Positions 21,992-33,149 of a DNA stretch of 36,717 nt are shown here, one piece after another. A program made the position numbers and the translations under genes. Position 1 is the first letter of the stretch. Each line of letters opens with the position of its first letter. The stretch is taken from assembly GCA_001953115.1 (NCBI GenBank), contig LSSL01006637.1, forward strand, positions 1 to 36,717. The letters are read 5' to 3'. Source of the DNA: Smittium mucronatum (lineage: Eukaryota > Kickxellomycota > Harpellomycetes > Harpellales > Legeriomycetaceae). The notes beneath the pieces are model-generated. The model was not told the DNA's origin, searched no databases, and saw only the letters and a list, made by a program, of their open reading frames with translations.

Positions 21992-24900
21992 TCAGAGGTT
22001 AATATGGTGTGGTGTGTTGAGATCTAATTTTTTGAACGATTGTGCGGTCGTGATGGAGGATTTTTTCTCGATTAAATTGTTTAATGTAGTAAAAAGATCA
22101 GGGAAGTTTTTTTCGCTCTGCTCTCTTTTGGCATTAGATATTTCCTCACTTAACTCTAGATATAATGACTCGAGCTGTTCGACAGATAGTTTTTTTTTTT
22201 CTGCGAAACCAATAAGCCTATGATTGAAAAATGAATCTATTGGGTCATGTGCGGTAGAGGAATGGGATGAAGGGAGAGATGAGATGCATTTAACGGCACT
22301 ACTGAGGGGTGTTGGTGGAGTGTTCAGTTGCTGAGCAGGGTCAATTTCTAAGGAGTGCAGACTTGGTTTGCGATCTAGTTGTGAATCTAATGTTTCTTGG
22401 GGAGAACTACTTACCATGAAATGAGTGTATTTGGATAACAAGGATAGCTGATCGTTGTAAAATTCCGTATTTCTCAAAGCTGGAGTGAATTCGGCAAGAG
22501 CCAAATCCAGAATCTGAAGGTATGGTTTGATTATATTTAGATATTCAAAATTGTGACTTATTGCAGACACTCCACGGGAACTGCATTTGGAAACAAATTT
22601 CAAATCCTGGTCATTAAAGACATGTGAAGGGACTACATCATATTTATATAATTGACTGTCTTCGATATGTTTTAAGCTTGATAAAGAGACTTGTTCGGGT
22701 TGAGAATGAATCTCATCATCGGAATTGCTTTCAGACTCGGTAATGAACGAATCTGAATTAGCCAATGTGTACGGAACGAAATGAGTTAAAAATTGAGTTG
22801 AGAGTTTAATTGAAGATCCGAATATTCTTGTTAACGCATCAGCGGTTCTTTTGTATTGATTTGCTGTTGCTAAGTGAGCGATACTATCCAATTGAGTGTC
22901 GGTTTGAGAGTGATCAAGTTCAGAGAGGAGGTTGAGTGACCTAGAAGTTTCAAGTTTTTGAAGAGCTTTAATTCCACCTAAAAAAAATATAGTATCGAAT
23001 GACACGATCAATTCGTATAAGAACTGGTGCAGACACACGTATTCACGTCGGTAATTACGATTTTTGATTTCTTCTAGAGTAATACAAGCATCTACGACTG
23101 AATTATTTGATGTACACATGAAAAGAGATTTCTTGGTCCTAATAGTATCGAATTCTTGGGAGATTAGAAGTCTGAGTAATGTATTTATATGATGGTGTAC
23201 CCGTTCAAAAGTATTAATTTCATTTTTTGTCAATTGAAAAATAAAATCTTTTAAAAGGAATGTTGAATGGGTGTAATTTGCACTTTTGGTGGGCTTCGGA
23301 TCAAGATTTTGAGAGGGTTGTGGATCTGAATATTGAAGATAAGAGTAGTTAAGGCGTGGTTGAAATGAAGTATCGGAATTTGAAAATTTGGTTGAAATGG
23401 GATCCATTTGAATATAATTTGCGGTATCTGAGGATTGAGAAAAGGTTTGGTCCGAGAAATATAGACTATTATCGACTTCGAGAGGTGATTGGCTGAAATA
23501 GGGGCTTTCCGCCTTAATGGATTTAGAGTAAGCAGCTTTGGCGGGAGCAATGAGAGGGGAAAAAAAATTTCTGTAGATTATAGGATCGAAATTTCCCAAT
23601 TCGAAGGTATGGTTACTAGAAAAGGATATCAGATGAGATGCCCATGAAGGGGCAGGATCTTGGGAAATTACCAATAAACCAAAATTATTTTGACCTACGG
23701 ACTCGGAAATAAGTTGATTAAGAACAACTACCCATTCAGAGTAAACCCAATCAAGTAAACCAGAAATAACAATGACTCCCGAATTTTTAATAGCATTTGC
23801 AAATGATGAAGAGATTAAAGATTCGGCAGACTGATCAGTGGTTAATAAAGAAGAAGGGTTTAAGGAGAATGCTGTAATTTTGGACTCTGCAAGCCTTGCA
23901 ACAACGGAAAGCCTTAGCACCTCTTGACCCATTCCTAGAGCGCCATGAACGAACGCTCGAGCATTTGCAAAATTTTTGACATTTTTAGAGTCAATGTAGA
24001 TAGAGGAAACATTGCGACAAACATCCCCCAGCAGGGGATCAAGAATCCCAAGAGAATCGGCAGATGTGACTGAGAATGGATGAAGTTTATCCATTGCGTC
24101 GACAACATCGCAATCCAGGATATTGATTTTATTGGTGTCAACCTGCAATTTTTCATGAGAGTCATGTAGATTGGGGAAAGATCTACGGATGGCACAGAGA
24201 GCAATTTCGTTGACAAAGGATCCTATATCTGCACCACTCCAACCAGAAGAACGATCAAGAGAGTAATCGAGCATTTTTTGAGATAAGGGGTGGGGCCAGG
24301 ATTTGGTATGGATAGCGAAAATATGACTTCTTGCCTCTCTATCAGGATTTCCAAAAAACAATTCACGATCAAAACGACCAGGTCTTCTGAAAGCAGGATC
24401 TACAGAATCTGGTCTATTTGTAGCACCGATAACAATAACCTGACCTCTGTCTTCAAGACCATCCATGAGAGCGAGTAGGGTGGTGACGATAGAGGTATGA
24501 GATTGATCATGTTTGCTGTTACGGATGGGGGCGAGACCGTCAATTTCATCAAAGAAGATAATTGAAGGTTGAGTCTCAGCGGCTCTCTCAAAGAGGAGAC
24601 GGAGATTTCGCTCACCCTCTCCGATGAATTTCGATAGGCATTCGGAGCTTTTTACGAGGTAGAAGGCAACCTTCTGGGTTTCGGTGCTGCAACTATTGGC
24701 GAGGGCCTTTGCTAAAAGTGTTTTCCCAGTACCGGGTGGACCGTGAAAGAGAAGACCTCGAGGGGGTCGCAGGCTGAATCTGGCACAAATTTCGGGGTAG
24801 AGTAAAGGTAAAATTACAATCTCTTTTATAAGACGGATGTGATCTTTCAAACCGCCGACACTATCAAAAGAAATATTTCCTAAAGAAGATCCATCAATAG

Positions 24901-25834
24901 CGGATTGGATTTTTGATCCTTTAGGAGAGAGGTTTATGGGGAGAGGATTAAAGGTGAGTTTCGTGTCATTATCAGAATCAGAACTAGAAGAAGGAGAGCC
25001 ATTTTTAGTTTGAGAATTTTTTATCAAGCTCGGGGTTTTCGAGGATGATAAACGGTTATCTAAGCCAAAGGGATCTTCTAATTTTGAGCCATCTAGAAAT
25101 TTAATTTTGGTATTGGGTTTGTAATTTTCAAAGTCAAGAATGAGTTTAGTAGAGTTCCGTATTCGCTCTGTTAGACCCGGGCTTCTTTTTCGTAAATTGT
25201 AAGAAGGGGTTGATGAATTAGCGGCAATATTTCTGGGTTTAGAAGAATAAGTTTTTTTAATTAATTTCCTCTTCAAGAACAATTTTTTGTTAATTTTATT
25301 CGAACTATGGGGCTTATTAGAATTTCTAGAGGGAATGGGTGGTGAGATGAACGAATCTTCGGTTTTGAGAAAAGAGTTTATATCTGAAAGGGAATTATTT
25401 CTTGATTTTTTATAAACCGAATACAAATCTCTAGAACCTGGATTATATTCAGAAAATTTACGATTACTTTTTCTGGTAGAAATACCATTTCCCAGTTTTT
25501 TAGTAGTTTCAATAAAATTTTCTGTAAAATAGAAGAATTATAGGTTATTTTTTGAGGATAAAAAAGTTGTGAAGGGAAATATATAAAACATGAATAAATG
25601 TGAGAATAAAATACCATTTTTGAAGCTGTTATTTACAACTTTAATGGTTTTTAGCTTGATTTGGGTTTCTGTGTTTTCATTGATTAAAATAGAAGGATTG
25701 TTTTTTGGTGGAGATTGGGAAGAACTACTAGCAGAGCTATAGTTCGTATAAATAGGATCGGAATGGTGTACGATTTTAGCAAATTGGAAACCAAGACTTG
25801 TATCACTTATCGAAGCTTCATTTTCCCGTGTCAT
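21992..25834 (-). CDS. Yta7/ATAD2-type AAA ATPase (chromatin / nucleosome factor)
   Basis: Two exons on the minus strand, 25834-25615 and 25521-21992, joined by a 93-nt GT-AG intron in matching phase, give 1249 residues starting at an ATG. The N terminus (1-270) is Ser/Lys/Arg-rich and disordered. AAA1 spans about 290-505: DSVGGLKDHI, Walker A GPPGTGKT (~334), Walker B IIFFDEIDG (~394), and the second region of homology with RRPGRFDRE arginine fingers (~451). The second AAA (~575-720) is degenerate: GALGMGQEVL stands where Walker A should be, as is typical of Yta7/Abo1/ATAD2. Residues ~840-920 look like a diverged bromodomain. Family members are nuclear and act on histone H3-H4 and nucleosome density; that role here is inferred. 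Length is within the family's usual range. The gene diverges from the homeodomain gene with about 1.25 kb between start codons. Confidence 0.9.
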
Positions 25835-27080
25835 AATACTGTTATTGCGGAAAAGGGACCACCTTTAATAATTGTAAGGGTATTTGAAGAATTCTACGCA
25901 ACAGATAAAAGGTTTGGGATTGTAAGGTTTTAGTCCGAAAAGAGACAGAGCAGTAGGATTACATGAATATCAGGGAAAATGCATATACTAGACGGATATT
26001 CCTTTGTTTCTTCCATAAAGGTTATTTAATTTAAAAAAAAATCTAGTCATTTAGGTTGAAAAAATTCAAAATAATGGAGATTATGGCTCGTGGTGGAGGC
26101 TTGAGGCTTGGGCCTGAGTAGGACCCGAACCAGTACAAAAAAATGCTTTAATTGAACGAATGCATTAGTATTCTATAAAAAAATTAGCGGGATGGAATCC
26201 CAAACGGTAGCAGGAAAAATGCTATTGGGCCAGACAGTTTTCGAAAAAGAACCCAATTTGAGATCAACTTTATAATGTCAACTGTGTCAACCAATAGAAA
26301 TTCGATTTCTCATCATTCTAATGAAATCTGGTCTTGAGCTGCGCGAAACGGCATGGATGGGAGCGACGACTGCATTTTGCCTTGATTGATAGCCACCAAC
26401 TTACCCTTCTTGAGCCGAAACCAAATATATCTGTATGGAATCGGAAGGGGTACTGATTCCATCGAAACACCAAGGACTGCTGCTAAAACTTCATCCATTA
26501 AAATACTATATAACCATCTTTGAAGAAAAAATCAAGGAAATCTTTACATCAAGGACTCTGGCCAATAACAATAGTAAAAATCGACAAAAATCAATATTCG
26601 TAGGATGTGTATTTTTCTACATTAAACAGCAGCCAATTGATTAGTGTTAATAAAGAGAAACCATAGCAAAGCAGCTTAAAGAGAGATTTTTTTTTTTTTG
26701 TATCACGGAACTTTATTGTAAGATAACGTCATTAAAAGCTTAAAGAGAGATGATATAATGTATGTGAATGGAATATGGCTGATATACAGACATAAGAATT
26801 AAAAGAATGAATGACTGGTCTGTATTTAAAAAAAAAGAAAAAAGCATCGACTCATACTGGAATAGTATATTTGAACATATAGCAGGTCATAAAACAATTT
26901 CACCGGTAGTAATTCATGAAAGTTTTTGATTAACAAAGAGTGTTTAAAAGCGGGTCTTTATGACTCTATTAATGATGAATCATGTATAAATATTGAGACT
27001 TTCGAACTTTGCATTTTAATTATCCGCAATAAGATAGAAAGGATCGATTCTTTCAAAAAACAAGATAAATTAATCAATTG
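25835..27080. promoter_or_regulatory. Shared intergenic region between divergent ATAD2/Yta7-type and homeodomain genes
   Basis: This 1.25-kb interval separates two divergent start codons and must hold both promoters and 5' UTRs. It is less AT-rich at 26.05-26.5 kb, where short frames occur on both strands (61 and 69 codons) without recognisable domains. Around 26085-26120 there is a small run of imperfect GGCTTGAGGCTTGGGCCTGA repeats. A BoxB-like GGTTCGGGTCC on the minus strand near 26114 does not fold into a tRNA. No specific binding site can be called. Confidence 0.4.
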
Positions 27081-27770
27081 ATGGCGTGGGAAATCAGTGA
27101 GGCAATGATACAGCTTGTATCTTCAATGAACGCAACGTCTTCTCTTAATATTCTGGATACAATGGCTATAAAGAAACAAGTACTTGGCCCCTCTGCTGCT
27201 AATGATATTGGGGTAAGTTTAGCATGCGAGTTCCTCAATAAGCTTAAAATTGAGAACTCCAGAAATGATCTTAGGACTGCTAGGATTACGGGGGATGCGA
27301 GTGAGACAGAGACGGAGTTGTCCTTCCATCAATTTTTCAGGTTTGGCGAGGGCTATGCGCCTATGAACATAGCTCAGACCTACTTTACAGACTCATCTAC
27401 TCAACCAGTAGGTTTCCAAACAAGTAGTTTCAAAAACGACGATGTGTTAGGATTCGAGCTGAACAGTAATCCAGCCATACATTGGGATGTTGTGGAAAAA
27501 ATCGAAACTGATGGGCCTGGAATAGCCGATCATCCAGTACCACCAAAAGTTGACTTGGCAGTAGGCAAATCAGGGAAGCGGAGGTTCGACGAAAGGACAA
27601 AGCAGTATCTCCAAAACTACGCCAGAGCCAATGGAATCAAACCTTCAAAAATCGAAGTTTCTAGATTGTGTGCCGACACTGGCTTGTCCCGAAAACAGAT
27701 AAGGGAATGGTTCAGCAACATTCGAAGGCCCTCCAGAACTCACGTTATCCAAAAATGGAGGATGAAATAA
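27081..27770 (+). CDS. Homeodomain transcription factor, intronless
   Basis: Single exon of 229 codons from an ATG at 27081. The C-terminal 60 residues (about 165-223) form a homeodomain: KRRFDERTKQYLQNYARANG as N-terminal arm and helix 1, then IEVSRLCADTGLSRKQIREW into helix 3, then WFSNIRR carrying the invariant W48, F49, N51 and R53. The product is therefore predicted to bind DNA in the nucleus. Residues 1-160 show no known domain; they contain an amphipathic stretch (ANDIGVSLACEFLNKLK) and an acidic Asp/Glu/Thr segment. Codon use is clearly more GC-rich than the flanks. Fungal homeodomain genes include mating-type HD1/HD2 factors and developmental regulators; nothing here decides between them and no second homeodomain gene lies adjacent. 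A GTAAGT...TTTTTCAG pair inside the frame would break it if spliced. Confidence 0.8.
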   Translation: MAWEISEAMIQLVSSMNATSSLNILDTMAIKKQVLGPSAANDIGVSLACEFLNKLKIENSRNDLRTARITGDASETETELSFHQFFRFGEGYAPMNIAQTYFTDSSTQPVGFQTSSFKNDDVLGFELNSNPAIHWDVVEKIETDGPGIADHPVPPKVDLAVGKSGKRRFDERTKQYLQNYARANGIKPSKIEVSRLCADTGLSRKQIREWFSNIRRPSRTHVIQKWRMK

Positions 27771-27848
27771 CTCTTTGTTTCTCCCCAAAAAACGAAAAAA
27801 AAAACACCTATTATTTTTTTATACTACTTAATAATAACTACATTATAT

Positions 27849-28642
27849 TTATTTTGGAAAATTAGTGTATGGGTGAGGATCAGTTGTAAACAATTTTCTT
27901 CCTTTAATTATTCCTTCAGTTCCAAGATTCGATCCGCCTTTGCCATCGCTTAAAATGTCCCATTTTGGGCCCCAAGCATTCCAATGAGGATTAATTGTAC
28001 TAATATCATCTAAATTTGACCATAAACAAAACAAAACAAAAATCTCGGATTAACCTCTGTGAAATAGGGAAGAAGATGTATATTTGTTATTTACGATGAG
28101 ATTGATAGAGATTTTTACCTTTAATTTTAAATAATGGTTTTCTGGGCGGCAATTGCAATTTATTATCCATTTGATCTCGTCTAAAAGTATCACTAAATTT
28201 ATTTCTGGAATTCTTGCAACAAAAATCTACACTTGCAAATATATCCCTCGAATTTAGACCAAATAATATTCGTATGCAAATAAGTGTAAAAGTTATAGAT
28301 TTCGAAGCTGCTAAATATATGAACGTCAAGTATGTATAATTCGAATCGATGTTTAATGCTTGTTGAAAAGGGTTAAAGATGGACAGTATATTATTCGCTT
28401 CAACTCCTTACTACTTCTTTTTTTCATAGTAAAACTCTTCTACCCATCCTACCTATCTAAAAATACTTTTATGAAATCCACTATCCCTTTTTTAAAAAAA
28501 TGTTCCTTATTTAGTACAGTTTTAAAAAAAACCTGAAAAAATCGGATGAAATTACTCTTTTTAATAGCCTATTTGTCACTGTTTTATTAAGCAGAGTCTC
28601 TCTTCCATATCCACCCAATAAAAATGGACCTGCCTGTTTCAT
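27849..28642 (-). CDS. Hypothetical small protein, three predicted exons (113 residues)
   Basis: Exons 28642-28556, 28212-28119 and 28009-27849 on the minus strand have GT donors (GTAATT, GTAAAA), AG acceptors and compatible phases, and total 113 codons plus TAA. The product starts MKQAGPFLLGGYGRETLLNK, is basic in the middle (DNKLQLPPRKPLFKIK), and ends with INPHWNAWGPKWDILSDGKG and TTDPHPYTNFPK. It has no signal peptide or clear membrane segment; the length and basic start would suit a small mitochondrial or ribosomal-type protein, but this is a guess. I do not recognise the family. Exons 2 and 3 are more secure than exon 1, whose link across a 343-nt intron is weaker; a frame at 28865-28662 (CCMECWRTNDKQHCPFP) could be another upstream exon. 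It converges with the homeodomain gene. Confidence 0.45.
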
Positions 28643-29127
28643 CCCAAAATTAATACAATCGCTAGATTATACTTTTCAAACAATTCACTGGGAATGGACA
28701 GTGTTGCTTATCATTGGTTCGCCAGCATTCCATACAACAATACCTCTGCATTTTACATAAAAAGTAGATTGTCAGATCATTTTCGATAAAAACGAATATA
28801 AAATGACTAATTCGTAATAAAATCGATGTAACACAACTAAAACTAACCAATTCAACTAGAATCACATATTTTACTCTTTACACTACGATTTGCCAACAAT
28901 TTTTCAAGCACAAATCGTTTAATATCCTAGTCTAATATTTGATATATTTTATTGGTAGATTTTATGATTTTCCTACATTTATAGTAAAAAACTTCGACTC
29001 TTTATTTCCAAACATTCTTTTTTTTTTTAATTTAATCGTAATTACAAGTATACTTTAAAACATGTGATTTGAAGATGCCAAATCGGTATTATTAAAAGCT
29101 AGATATCAGTTTAATATTGCTAGAATG
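28643..29127. other. Intergenic, possible 5' region of the small minus-strand gene
   Basis: Contains the 67-codon minus-strand frame mentioned for the small gene and otherwise AT-rich sequence. No other gene is supported. Confidence 0.35.
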
Positions 29128-29320
29128 CCACCACTAAAAAAACAATGAAAAATGTGAAAATCGAAGAAGGAGTTTACACTTCAAGAATGCAAAAACTTCT
29201 TATGAGGATCCAAATTCTTGGCGCCCAAAGAAAGCTGACTTTGATTCCGCAATCAGAACTATTCCCGTTGAAAATTTACTAGCGTATTACTGGCTTAGAA
29301 TGAATGCCACTATGGGCTAG
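29128..29320 (+). pseudogene. Unassigned coding relic
   Basis: A plus-strand frame of about 60 codons without a start reads NAKTSYEDPNSWRPKKADFD, then AIRTIPVENLLAYYWLRMNA, and ends at a TAG. Its composition (Trp, Pro, Asp, Arg) is unlike chance frames nearby and the sequence stays mildly protein-like for some codons past the stop. It may be a fragment of a transposon protein or a dead gene. No family recognised. Confidence 0.35.
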
Positions 29321-30570
29321 GCTCGATACATATTTACACTGGAGTTCTGAAATAGCTACAGCTCTCAGTTAAGAATAATTTAAAATACTATTAATAGAAT
29401 ATACACTTATCATAGCCAGTGTGGTTATAATTTCTTCCTTTTTTTATTATGTGATACATTCTCATTTAAATTTGGATTTTTGTGGGATAAAATTTTACAT
29501 TTTGTATAAAGGTTTCAGCTTTATCGTAATAAATACAATTCCCTTTTTATTTTATATTACCGTCAAAATTGTCTCTTTTATTCTCAAATGTAAAAAAAAT
29601 TTAGTTTTAAAACCTAATTTGTGACCTAATTCTAATATGCTCTAAGTCATTTGATTACTATACGGCAGAAGATGCCTTGATTATACTACAATTGTGTGTA
29701 TGATTTTAATTTATTTTACTGAATCAGTAGAAAAAATCGACCCGGTATCTGATTTAAAAAAAAACACGCCTACTAATAGAGTTTATTACGTTATAATTAC
29801 TCCGAACCTACTCCTATATATGTTTAAACCCCCTTTAAAAACTGATTCCATTCCTTAATCATTAAACCTGTCTAATCATGCCATTTTTCTTTCAAAAACG
29901 GTGTCTGTTATTTTATTTTTTGATTTTTTACTTTAATAAACGACTAACTTAACACTTTCTACTTGCAAAACTCATCGATAAATTTATTATAAAATTGGTA
30001 ATACTGAACTAATATAAACTTTCAAATTTTAAAACACCCCCCCCCCAATAGATTAATTTGATTCTTGGGCTCAATTTTTTAATATTGAAACATTTTGTTC
30101 AAGTTGCAAGATGTTGATAATGTTTTAAACTTAATTCGCACTATGTCACTCAACCCCAAAATATTGGTGTTTTATATTTTGAATATTATGTAGAAATTTT
30201 CGTACATTCTGATTTCATATTAGAAAGAAGGATATTTTAATAAAAAATAATAAATCTTCATATTCTCTTTTACTTTTTAACCTTTGAATTTTGGGTGATA
30301 GCCTCAATAATTATTTTCAGTTTATGACCTTTTTTTATTAAATACTAAATAGAACATGTCATATTAGTGGGATATTTTGTTGAAATTGTGATGTTTGACT
30401 ATTAAAATTTTTATTTAATATACTAACTTTGGAATGGTTCTAAACTTAGTAAGTGTAATAGGTTTATATGACTATTTGCAACTTTAAGATATAAAAGAAA
30501 GAATGTGTAAACCAAAAGATGAAAAAACCCCCAGTGTGGGAAAAACTTTTTAGTTTTTAATGTGTAAAAG
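29321..30570. other. AT-rich intergenic region
   Basis: No supported gene. A C9 run lies near 30037. Small frames at 29421 and 30423 are composition artefacts, the second overlapping the left inverted repeat of the Tc1-like element. Confidence 0.5.
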
Positions 30571-30730
30571 TTATATAGCATTTTCAGAAAAAAAATGAGC
30601 ACTTTAAATTTAGAAAAGAACATATTAAACAAAAAAAGGTAATCAATTTTCAACTATTATATCAACATTTTTCAATCCAATGGCTGATCAATTTAAAAAA
30701 TAAAAGTTGATCATTTTTGAATTAAAAAAT
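30571..30730 (+). repeat. Left terminal inverted repeat of the Tc1-like element
   Basis: Matches the reverse complement of 32140-32297. The longest exact block is about 32 bp around 30686-30717 and contains the GATCA and TGATCA words. The outer tip reads TTATATAGC. Confidence 0.85.
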
Positions 30731-30904
30731 AGCATTTAATTTTTTATTCACCCAGACTATAATTACAAAAAAATATAATAATTAATTCTCAGATTGATTC
30801 AATTTGAATTATTCTTTTTGATATAATTAGTAAATAAAGTGATAATTTAACATCACCATAAAACCTATTCTAAATACTAGAAAATACCTTAATTAAAAAT
30901 GATT

Positions 30905-31970
30905 TTAAACAAACACATGTTCAGTAATTGAATGGCTGAGCTTTCTATTCATATGGGGAAAATATCCACTTATATCATTCTTTGCTATACTCTAGACTGC
31001 CTCTTTAATTATATCCTTTGGTAAAATTCGTGAGTTATCTGGATCAATTAGATTTTGTTTGACAATATTTCTCACCTTATTAATTGCATTTTCCGCTTGG
31101 TTAAGCATATAAGAGTATGTTGTTAATTTTTTTAAATTACATCCATATCTTTATATAATATCCATAGTTTTTGTAGTTCAGTGTATTCTGGCTTTGTCCA
31201 TGATTACATATGAGCTATTTCATGACGGTTCATCTACAACCTTTTCCATAACTTCTGATATGAATTCAGTAAATTTCTCCGAGCTAAAAGATCTATAAGT
31301 TATTATTTTATAATTCACAACTTTTTTGTAACTAATAGCTAAAATCAATGTCACATTTCTTTCTCTGTTTGTAGGAAAAACGAATGAGGCTCTTGTTCCT
31401 GATAGAGATCTTGTTTGAGTTCTTCTTAAATTTACAATTGAACCCAGACTCGTCAAGAAAAATACAATTATCTCTTTCAGCGGGAAGATTATAGATGAAA
31501 TATTTTGCGTGATTCACTCTTTTTGATGTTGTTTTAGGATAATTCACTCTATCAATGGGCCTATACCCCTTTTTAATTGTTATTTTCAACCTTTATAAAC
31601 CATTATCTACTTAATTTAAAGAAATATATTATTCTTTGCATTAAAAAAAGAACTTCTCTTATTTTCTTAAGGTTTATTCCAGGATCTCTGCTAATCATAC
31701 TATATATTTTACCAAATACATCATCTGTAAGTTTTCTTGGGCTCCTAGTAGTGTCATAATTTCAGTATTATTGATATAAATACTTCCACCGTGTGAAGAG
31801 TTTGTATCATAAATATCGTTTAAAAATCTTTCATTTTGCTTTTTTTTGTTAATTCACTATTCTTCTGACAGTGCTGTGATTGATTCCAAGAGCATCTGCA
31901 GCATATTTTATTGATGTGCCATCATCAAAAAAAATCGCAAAAAGTAAGACTTTATTTCTTTTGACAACAC
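30905..31970 (-). pseudogene. Tc1/mariner (DD34E) transposase, broken
   Basis: On the minus strand, in order: an HTH segment (GTSIKYAADALGINHSTVRR, about 31930-31860), RSPRKLTDDVFGKIYSM, then NYPKTTSKRVNHAKY and IFLDESGFN with the first catalytic Asp (near 31460). NLRRTQTRSLSGTRASFVFP and NRERNVTLILAISYKKVVNY follow, then VIMDKARIH with the second Asp and LNQAENAINKV with the catalytic Glu. Exactly 34 positions separate the second Asp from the Glu (counting two stops), the DD34E spacing of Tc1-type transposases. Several in-frame stops and at least two frameshifts make it inactive, yet the whole order and the catalytic triad are readable. Confidence 0.85.
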
Positions 31971-32139
31971 TTTTTTTTAGATTTTGGATCGATATTTATA
32001 AATTTAAAATACATTATGACGTATTTGGATTTAATTATATACAGATATATAAATAAGAGCTATATATTATATTTTACCGAATTTTAAGCTCTATAAATTT
32101 CAATAATTAAGTATTAAAAGTATTGCTTTTTAACGTTGA

Positions 32140-32297
32140 TTTTTTCATTTAGAAAATGATCAACTTTTATTTTTTAAATTGATCTGCAATTGGATAGAAG
32201 TTTTTTCATCCATTAGTTAAAAATTGATCAGTTTTTTTTTGTAATGCGTTCTTTTCTAAATTTAAAGTGCTTATTTTTTTCTGAAAATGCTATATAA
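32140..32297 (-). repeat. Right terminal inverted repeat of the Tc1-like element
   Basis: Reverse complement of the left repeat with scattered mismatches and small length differences. The outer tip GCTATATAA mirrors the left end. Confidence 0.85.
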
Positions 32298-32509
32298 AGT
32301 AAAATATGTGATTTTATGTAATAATAGAAATAATATAAGTGTTTGGAAAAGGGGTTTCTTTTTTTTAATACACTATATAACTATTTTCTATTATATAATG
32401 TACTATTAAGATTATTTTCTTATCACGATGGGATCATTTCATATTGCTATTCAAATATATGAAATTATTCATCTGGAATTATACCGTTTTCTTTTGTTTT
32501 TGACTTAGA

Positions 32510-33025
32510 GTGTTAAGTCCAAGGTATCGGTTTTTCTTCTGATCTGAAATTTGGTTTTTTTAGTTTTTTTTGGTCGACTAAAGTTTTTAATACTGAAAAG
32601 TTTGTTTTTTCTAATTTATATGTATGGAAAAGGCCATATTTTACGACTTTGAAATGTCCAAAAAAGTTTTGGTCCAAATTTTTCTTAGTTCCGTGTTTTA
32701 TTAAGACCTAAATTCCCAAAAAATATTTTTCTTCTTTTTCTTTTTTATCGCACTACGCTTTCATTTTACTGGCTGCTGTTAACTTTTCTACCCTAGCGCT
32801 AATTCTTGGATTTGTTACTGCATTTAGTATTTTTTATTTGTCTTCAATAGCGTTTGCCAAATCATAATAGTGCAAAAGGAATTGAGTTATTTTATAAAAA
32901 GAAGGCCTTTTATCTATCCTATAAACAAGAAAATATGGTGAAACTTTGTTTATCGAGTTTTATCTAACTTTTTTTCCCGGACTGCCTGATCTAAAAATAT
33001 ATCCCATTTATTCTTATTAATTTGT
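32510..33025 (-). pseudogene. Ty3/gypsy-type integrase C-terminal fragment
   Basis: On the minus strand from 33025: NKWDIFLDQAVREKKLDKTR, stop, then after a frame change SPYFLVYRIDKRPSFYK-like and HYYDLANAIED. Next come VTNPRISARVEKLTAASK, LIKHGTKKNLDQNFFGHFK, VVKYGLFHTYKLEK and FSVLKTLVDQKKLKKPNF, ending near FRSEEKPIPWT. These are the SPYFLVYG, DKK...VLIKH and FFGPFKV...TYKLE...LKKANF blocks at the C-terminal end of Ty3/gypsy integrases. About four stops interrupt it. Upstream integrase, RT and LTRs are missing: the DIRS-type element lies immediately next door at the N-terminal side, and the Tc1-like element begins 210 bp beyond the other end. Confidence 0.75.
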
Positions 33026-33149
33026 GATTATACTTCAGATGGCGCTCATATTAAGTGTTACTATCTTTTATTGGATACACAATCGAACTTCCAAAAGCCA
33101 ATAAAAATCTAATACGTAAATAGAATGTGTATATAAATTTTTTTATGCT

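Larger units (their letters stand above)
30571..32297 (-). mobile_element. Dead Tc1/mariner-superfamily element with long inverted repeats
   Basis: The ends are inverted repeats: 30571-30730 matches the reverse complement of 32140-32297, including a perfect core of about 32 bp (30686-30717) and matching outer ends TTATATAGCATTTTCAG. Between them a minus-strand transposase pseudogene is recognisable. At roughly 160 bp the repeats are much longer than those of classical mariners and carry several GATCA words that could be transposase sites. TA dinucleotides at both tips fit the TA target preference of the superfamily, but the exact edge is ambiguous because of the TATATA run. The two arms have diverged by substitutions and small indels, so the insertion is not recent. 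Confidence 0.85.

Noticed and set aside
23251..24615. Several 70-100 codon frames on both strands
   Set aside because: All lie inside the AAA ATPase coding exon in other frames.
26085..26130. BoxB-like GGTTCGGGTCC resembling a tRNA gene on the minus strand
   Set aside because: No acceptor, D or anticodon stem can be formed around it and no matching BoxA is present.
27212..27341. Possible intron in the homeodomain gene (GTAAGT ... TTTTTCAG)
   Set aside because: Removing it shifts the frame and leads to a stop before the homeodomain, whereas retention gives one open frame to the end.
27081..27770. Calling a mating-type locus
   Set aside because: Only one homeodomain gene is present and no flanking mating-locus gene is recognisable; the idea is kept only as one option.
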